This document shows positions 8,288-10,053 of a stretch of DNA of 10,053 bases, piece by piece; position 1 is the stretch's first letter; the number at the start of each line of letters is the position of its first letter. Location: positions 1-10,053 of the forward strand of contig JAGAEK010000125.1 in NCBI GenBank assembly GCA_017828835.1, written 5' to 3'. The notes below the pieces were generated by a model. It saw only the letters and a program-made list of their open reading frames with translations. It was not told the origin of the DNA and searched no databases. Source of the DNA: Oscillospiraceae bacterium. Lineage in GTDB: Bacteria; Bacillota; Clostridia; Oscillospirales; Ruminococcaceae. The position numbers were made by a program, and so were the translations under genes.

Positions 8288-8373
8288 AAGTTTTATCCAC
8301 CTTTGCTCGATTGAGTGATGATTCCTTTAAAAATTTTTACTTGCGTTTCGTTAAAATCACGCATAAATACACA
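8288..8373 (-). other. alaS 5' leader, about 86 nt, with one weak hairpin
   Basis: This is the predicted untranslated leader from the start point inferred from the -10 box. It holds one small hairpin candidate (TGCGT at 8363-8359 pairing with ACGCA at 8346-8342, 12-nt loop) and the ribosome-binding site AAAGGTGG. It is too short for a canonical T-box riboswitch, and the T-box signature sequence is absent from the whole intergenic region. Confidence 0.4.
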
Positions 8374-8379
8374 TTTTGA

Positions 8380-8408
8380 ATTATATCTTTTTACTCGTTA
8401 TTTGTCAA
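8380..8408 (-). promoter_or_regulatory. Consensus sigma-A promoter of the alaS operon
   Basis: On the minus strand TTGACA (8408-8403) is followed by a 17-bp spacer and TATAAT (8385-8380). Both hexamers match the housekeeping consensus perfectly and the spacing is ideal. AT-rich DNA lies upstream of the -35. The predicted start of transcription is near 8373. This is the only clear promoter seen for the seven-gene minus-strand operon. Confidence 0.9.
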
Positions 8409-8425
8409 TAAGCAAACTTATCTTC

Positions 8426-8441
8426 ACAAAATTGCTTTTGT
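8426..8441. repeat. Perfect inverted repeat between the two divergent promoters
   Basis: ACAAAA, TTGC, TTTTGT forms a 6-bp palindrome with a 4-nt centre. It lies 17 bp behind the alaS -35 box and 25 bp behind the -35 box of the divergent lipoprotein gene. It could be an operator for a divergent regulator, but the arms are short and AT-rich, so chance is also plausible. Confidence 0.3.
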
Positions 8442-8466
8442 CCATTAATTTTATAACGTTTTTCTA

Positions 8467-8495
8467 TTGACTTTTTAATCAAATTCCATTAAATT
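8467..8495 (+). promoter_or_regulatory. Promoter of the SGNH lipoprotein gene
   Basis: TTGACT (8467-8472), a 17-bp spacer and TAAATT (8490-8495) form a sigma-A-type promoter with 5/6 and 4/6 matches. It is followed 3 bp later by GGTAAA (8499-8504), which spans the predicted start point. The leader is about 29 nt. The same layout recurs in front of the second lipoprotein gene, which supports the call. Confidence 0.75.
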
Positions 8496-8516
8496 TTAGG
8501 TAAAAGAGCTGTGCAC

Positions 8517-8521
8517 GGAGG
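8517..8521 (+). promoter_or_regulatory. Ribosome-binding site of the SGNH lipoprotein gene
   Basis: GGAGG is followed by a 9-nt spacer to the ATG at 8531. The extended sequence GGAGGTCATTC is repeated exactly in front of the second lipoprotein gene, confirming the start. Confidence 0.85.
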
Positions 8522-8530
8522 TCATTCATA

Positions 8531-9799
8531 ATGTCAAAACTCAAATTTCTGCTGCTGATATCCTTGGGATTTGTATTTTTGCTTTCGGCGGTATCGTGTT
8601 CAAATTCAGGTGCTTCTTCAGAGTCTTCCTCTGACTCTTCCGATACCGTTTCCGAATCGTCATCGGAACCCGAATCTTCAGCTTCGGAACCCGAAAAACC
8701 CGTAACCCAGATTTCATTTACCGTCGGAGATTCCGATATTTCCGATTTCGATATCGTATATGCCGAATCCCCCACAGAATATTACGACGAATCGCTGCGC
8801 TCGATACTCTACGGCGAACTCAACAAGGATTTCGTGAACGCTACCCGCCTTTCCGACCTGATCTTCAAATATACCGGAACTCGCCTTGAAATCTACAAGG
8901 ACGTCGACTACTCGAGATCCGACAAAAAAATAATCGCCGTCGGAAACACCGATCTCCGGCTCACGTCAAAGCCGTCGGTGCAAGACGAATTCGTCGTTAA
9001 ACTCACCGACAGCGGAGATCTTGCGATCTGCGGAGGCATAGAGGGCACTACCTGGCACGCGATCGACAATATAGAATCACTGCTCTCGTCCTGCTCCGAA
9101 AAAAACGAGCCCGCCGCAATAACGGCGTCATCAGAGCTTTCAGGCTCCTATCATATAAAACGTATCGCCTGTGTCGGAGACAGTATCACCGCCGGCTGCG
9201 GTTCCACGGATTACCGTTATATCTCTTATCCCGAAAACCTCAACCGTACTTTATGGCGCGATTATTATTTCATCACTTACGCCGTTGCGGGTACAACGAC
9301 GAGGAGCGACCTTGCAGACGCTTATAAAAATACCCCTCAATATAAAACTTATATAAACGGGGCCATCAAATATGACGCCGTCATCGTAATGCTCGGTATA
9401 AACGATTCTATCCGCGAAGCGGCGCCGTGGGCTCAGGAGGGTAAGGACAATTTCATAGCCGAATTTAAAGATATGTTCTATAAAACACACGAATTTTCCG
9501 AAAATGAAAAATTCATAATCATGAACTGTTCCGTCACTTACGCGGGCTGGATCACGGGAGCTCAGTATATTCGCAACATTCAGCTTGCAATAGCCAAAGA
9601 ACTTTACAAAGACTATCCCGACAACATAGTGTTTTACGATATGTTCCAATATTCAAAAGCCAATATGCCGAACTCCATGTTTGCCGACGGACTGCATCCG
9701 AATGACGAAGGACATAACGTCATGTCTGACGGCGTCGGGCAAATGATTCAAGACGTGTTCAACGCAAATCAAAACGAATATTTTGTGGATCTCGGTTAA
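8531..9799 (+). CDS. Secreted lipoprotein with GH20b/GH67N-like domain and SGNH/GDSL hydrolase domain
   Basis: This complete 422-residue protein starts with a lipoprotein signal peptide: MSKLKFLLLI, a hydrophobic core, and SAVSC with the lipidated cysteine at 23. A disordered Ser/Glu/Asp linker follows (24-60), containing a repeated SEPE unit. Residues about 70-185 look like the small alpha/beta domain found before catalytic domains of some glycoside hydrolases (FKYTGTRLEI, KKIIAVGNTDL, GDLAICGGIEGTTWHAID). From about 208 there is an SGNH/GDSL esterase fold: block I IACVGDSITAG (Ser218), block II AVAGTTTRS, block III VMLGINDSI (Asn291) and block V ADGLHPNDEGH (Asp386, His389). The catalytic residues are all present, so activity on an extracellular ester, such as an acetylated polysaccharide, is likely. 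The substrate is unknown. It is transcribed alone from its own promoter and ends at a strong terminator. The first roughly 100 nt are copied in the next gene. Confidence 0.9.
   Translation: MSKLKFLLLISLGFVFLLSAVSCSNSGASSESSSDSSDTVSESSSEPESSASEPEKPVTQISFTVGDSDISDFDIVYAESPTEYYDESLRSILYGELNKDFVNATRLSDLIFKYTGTRLEIYKDVDYSRSDKKIIAVGNTDLRLTSKPSVQDEFVVKLTDSGDLAICGGIEGTTWHAIDNIESLLSSCSEKNEPAAITASSELSGSYHIKRIACVGDSITAGCGSTDYRYISYPENLNRTLWRDYYFITYAVAGTTTRSDLADAYKNTPQYKTYINGAIKYDAVIVMLGINDSIREAAPWAQEGKDNFIAEFKDMFYKTHEFSENEKFIIMNCSVTYAGWITGAQYIRNIQLAIAKELYKDYPDNIVFYDMFQYSKANMPNSMFADGLHPNDEGHNVMSDGVGQMIQDVFNANQNEYFVDLG
8663..8695 (+). repeat. Short direct repeat in the Ser/Glu linker
   Basis: TCGGAACCCGAA occurs at 8663-8674 and 8684-8695, in frame and 21 nt apart start to start, encoding the repeated SEPE unit. 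Such repeats fit a linker that lengthens or shortens by slippage. Confidence 0.6.
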
Positions 9800-9810
9800 G
9801 CGATCGCAAT

Positions 9811-9845
9811 AAAAAAAGCCGTCCGGATTTTCGGACGGCTATTTT
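9811..9845 (+). terminator. Rho-independent terminator after the SGNH lipoprotein gene
   Basis: AGCCGTCCG (9817-9825) pairs perfectly with CGGACGGCT (9832-9840) in a 9-bp GC-rich stem with a 6-nt loop (GATTTT). A run of A precedes the stem and TTTT follows one base after it, so it could work in both directions. It lies 11 nt after the stop codon and separates the two lipoprotein genes into independent transcripts. Confidence 0.92.
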
Positions 9846-9892
9846 CATATAAACTCGTATACTTTTGTTCCGCCCCATTCAAGCTTTCCCTA

Positions 9893-9921
9893 TTGAATTT
9901 TCCCATAATTTTTATTATAAT
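9893..9921 (+). promoter_or_regulatory. Promoter of the second lipoprotein gene
   Basis: TTGAAT (9893-9898), a 17-bp spacer and TATAAT (9916-9921, perfect) form a sigma-A-type promoter. GGTAAA (9925-9930) follows 3 bp later, exactly as in the first lipoprotein gene. About two thirds of bases match the first promoter over roughly 44 aligned positions without gaps, so the promoter appears to be part of the duplicated unit. Confidence 0.82.
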
Positions 9922-9941
9922 TTGGGTAAACAGAATTTTCA

Positions 9942-9946
9942 GGAGG
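9942..9946 (+). promoter_or_regulatory. Ribosome-binding site of the second lipoprotein gene
   Basis: GGAGG with a 9-nt spacer to the ATG at 9956. GGAGGTCATTC is identical to the site before the first lipoprotein gene. Confidence 0.85.
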
Positions 9947-9955
9947 TCATTCTAC

Positions 9956-10053
9956 ATGGCAAAACTCAAATTTCTGCTGCTGATATCCTTGGGATTTGTG
10001 TTTTTGCTTTTTGCTGTATCATGTTCAAAACCCGGCGTATCGTCTTCAGAGCC
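9956..10053 (+). CDS. Partial lipoprotein, tandem paralogue of the preceding SGNH lipoprotein
   Basis: Only the first 32 codons are inside the window; the gene runs off the right edge. It encodes a lipoprotein signal peptide (MAKLKFLLLI, then hydrophobic residues, FAVSC with Cys23), followed by the start of a Ser-rich linker (SKPGVSSSE). The DNA is nearly identical to the first lipoprotein gene through the signal peptide and diverges at the lipobox and linker. It has its own promoter and ribosome-binding site. Whether the missing part also carries an SGNH domain cannot be seen; a tandem paralogue is the most likely reading. Confidence 0.85.
   Translation, partial: MAKLKFLLLISLGFVFLLFAVSCSKPGVSSSE

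Noticed and set aside
8288..8530. T-box riboswitch or other aminoacid-sensing leader before alaS
   Set aside because: No T-box signature, no terminator/antiterminator pair, and the predicted leader is too short.
8479..8775. Minus-strand open frame opposite the lipoprotein start and linker
   Set aside because: Its acidic Ser/Glu-rich translation is a mirror of the repetitive linker DNA, and it would run through the promoter and leader of the plus-strand gene.
9800..9955. A possible small gene or RNA between the two lipoprotein genes
   Set aside because: The stretch is accounted for by the terminator, the next promoter and the ribosome-binding site; no open frame with a start site was seen.
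1..10053. CRISPR array, insertion sequence, phage or tRNA gene
   Set aside because: No regularly spaced repeats, transposase or integrase frames, terminal inverted repeats or cloverleaf sequences were noticed on either strand.

Overview
The window looks like chromosomal DNA from an anaerobic, low-to-moderate-GC Clostridia-type Firmicute, probably an uncultured gut or rumen Oscillospiraceae/Eubacteriales relative. This is inferred from gene order (alaS, HIT protein, comEC, holA), strong purine-rich Shine-Dalgarno sites, sigma-A-type promoters with 17-bp spacers, and Clostridia-type versions of AlaRS and the Toprim/DUF4093 protein. TAA, TAG and TGA all act as stops, so the standard bacterial code fits.

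From about 8410 down to 1 lies one tightly packed minus-strand operon. Its promoter is a perfect consensus (TTGACA, 17 bp, TATAAT). In order it encodes alanyl-tRNA synthetase, a HIT-family nucleotide hydrolase, the DNA-uptake channel protein ComEC, DNA polymerase III delta (holA), a Toprim RNase M5-like protein, an MBOAT membrane acyltransferase homologue, and the first 37 residues of a signal-anchored protein that leaves the window. Gaps are 3 to 37 nt, and comEC and holA overlap by 17 nt. The operon begins with housekeeping functions and ends with what looks like an envelope-polymer modification pair.

From about 8467 to the right end lies a plus-strand region of secreted lipoprotein genes. 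A complete gene encodes a Ser/Glu-rich lipoprotein with a carbohydrate-enzyme-like N-terminal domain and a C-terminal SGNH/GDSL hydrolase domain. It ends at a clear intrinsic terminator. A second lipoprotein gene starts at 9956 with its own promoter. Its promoter layout, ribosome-binding region and signal-peptide DNA are near-copies of those of the first gene, so this is a tandem paralogue pair or the start of a longer array.

The most unusual observations are two membrane proteins in the operon that keep their family scaffolds but lack the expected catalytic residues. The MBOAT protein has lost both signature histidines. The C-terminal metallo-beta-lactamase-like part of ComEC contains no histidine at all. 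The duplicated promoter and signal-peptide module of the lipoprotein pair is the third point of interest. No CRISPR array, insertion sequence, rRNA or tRNA gene was seen.
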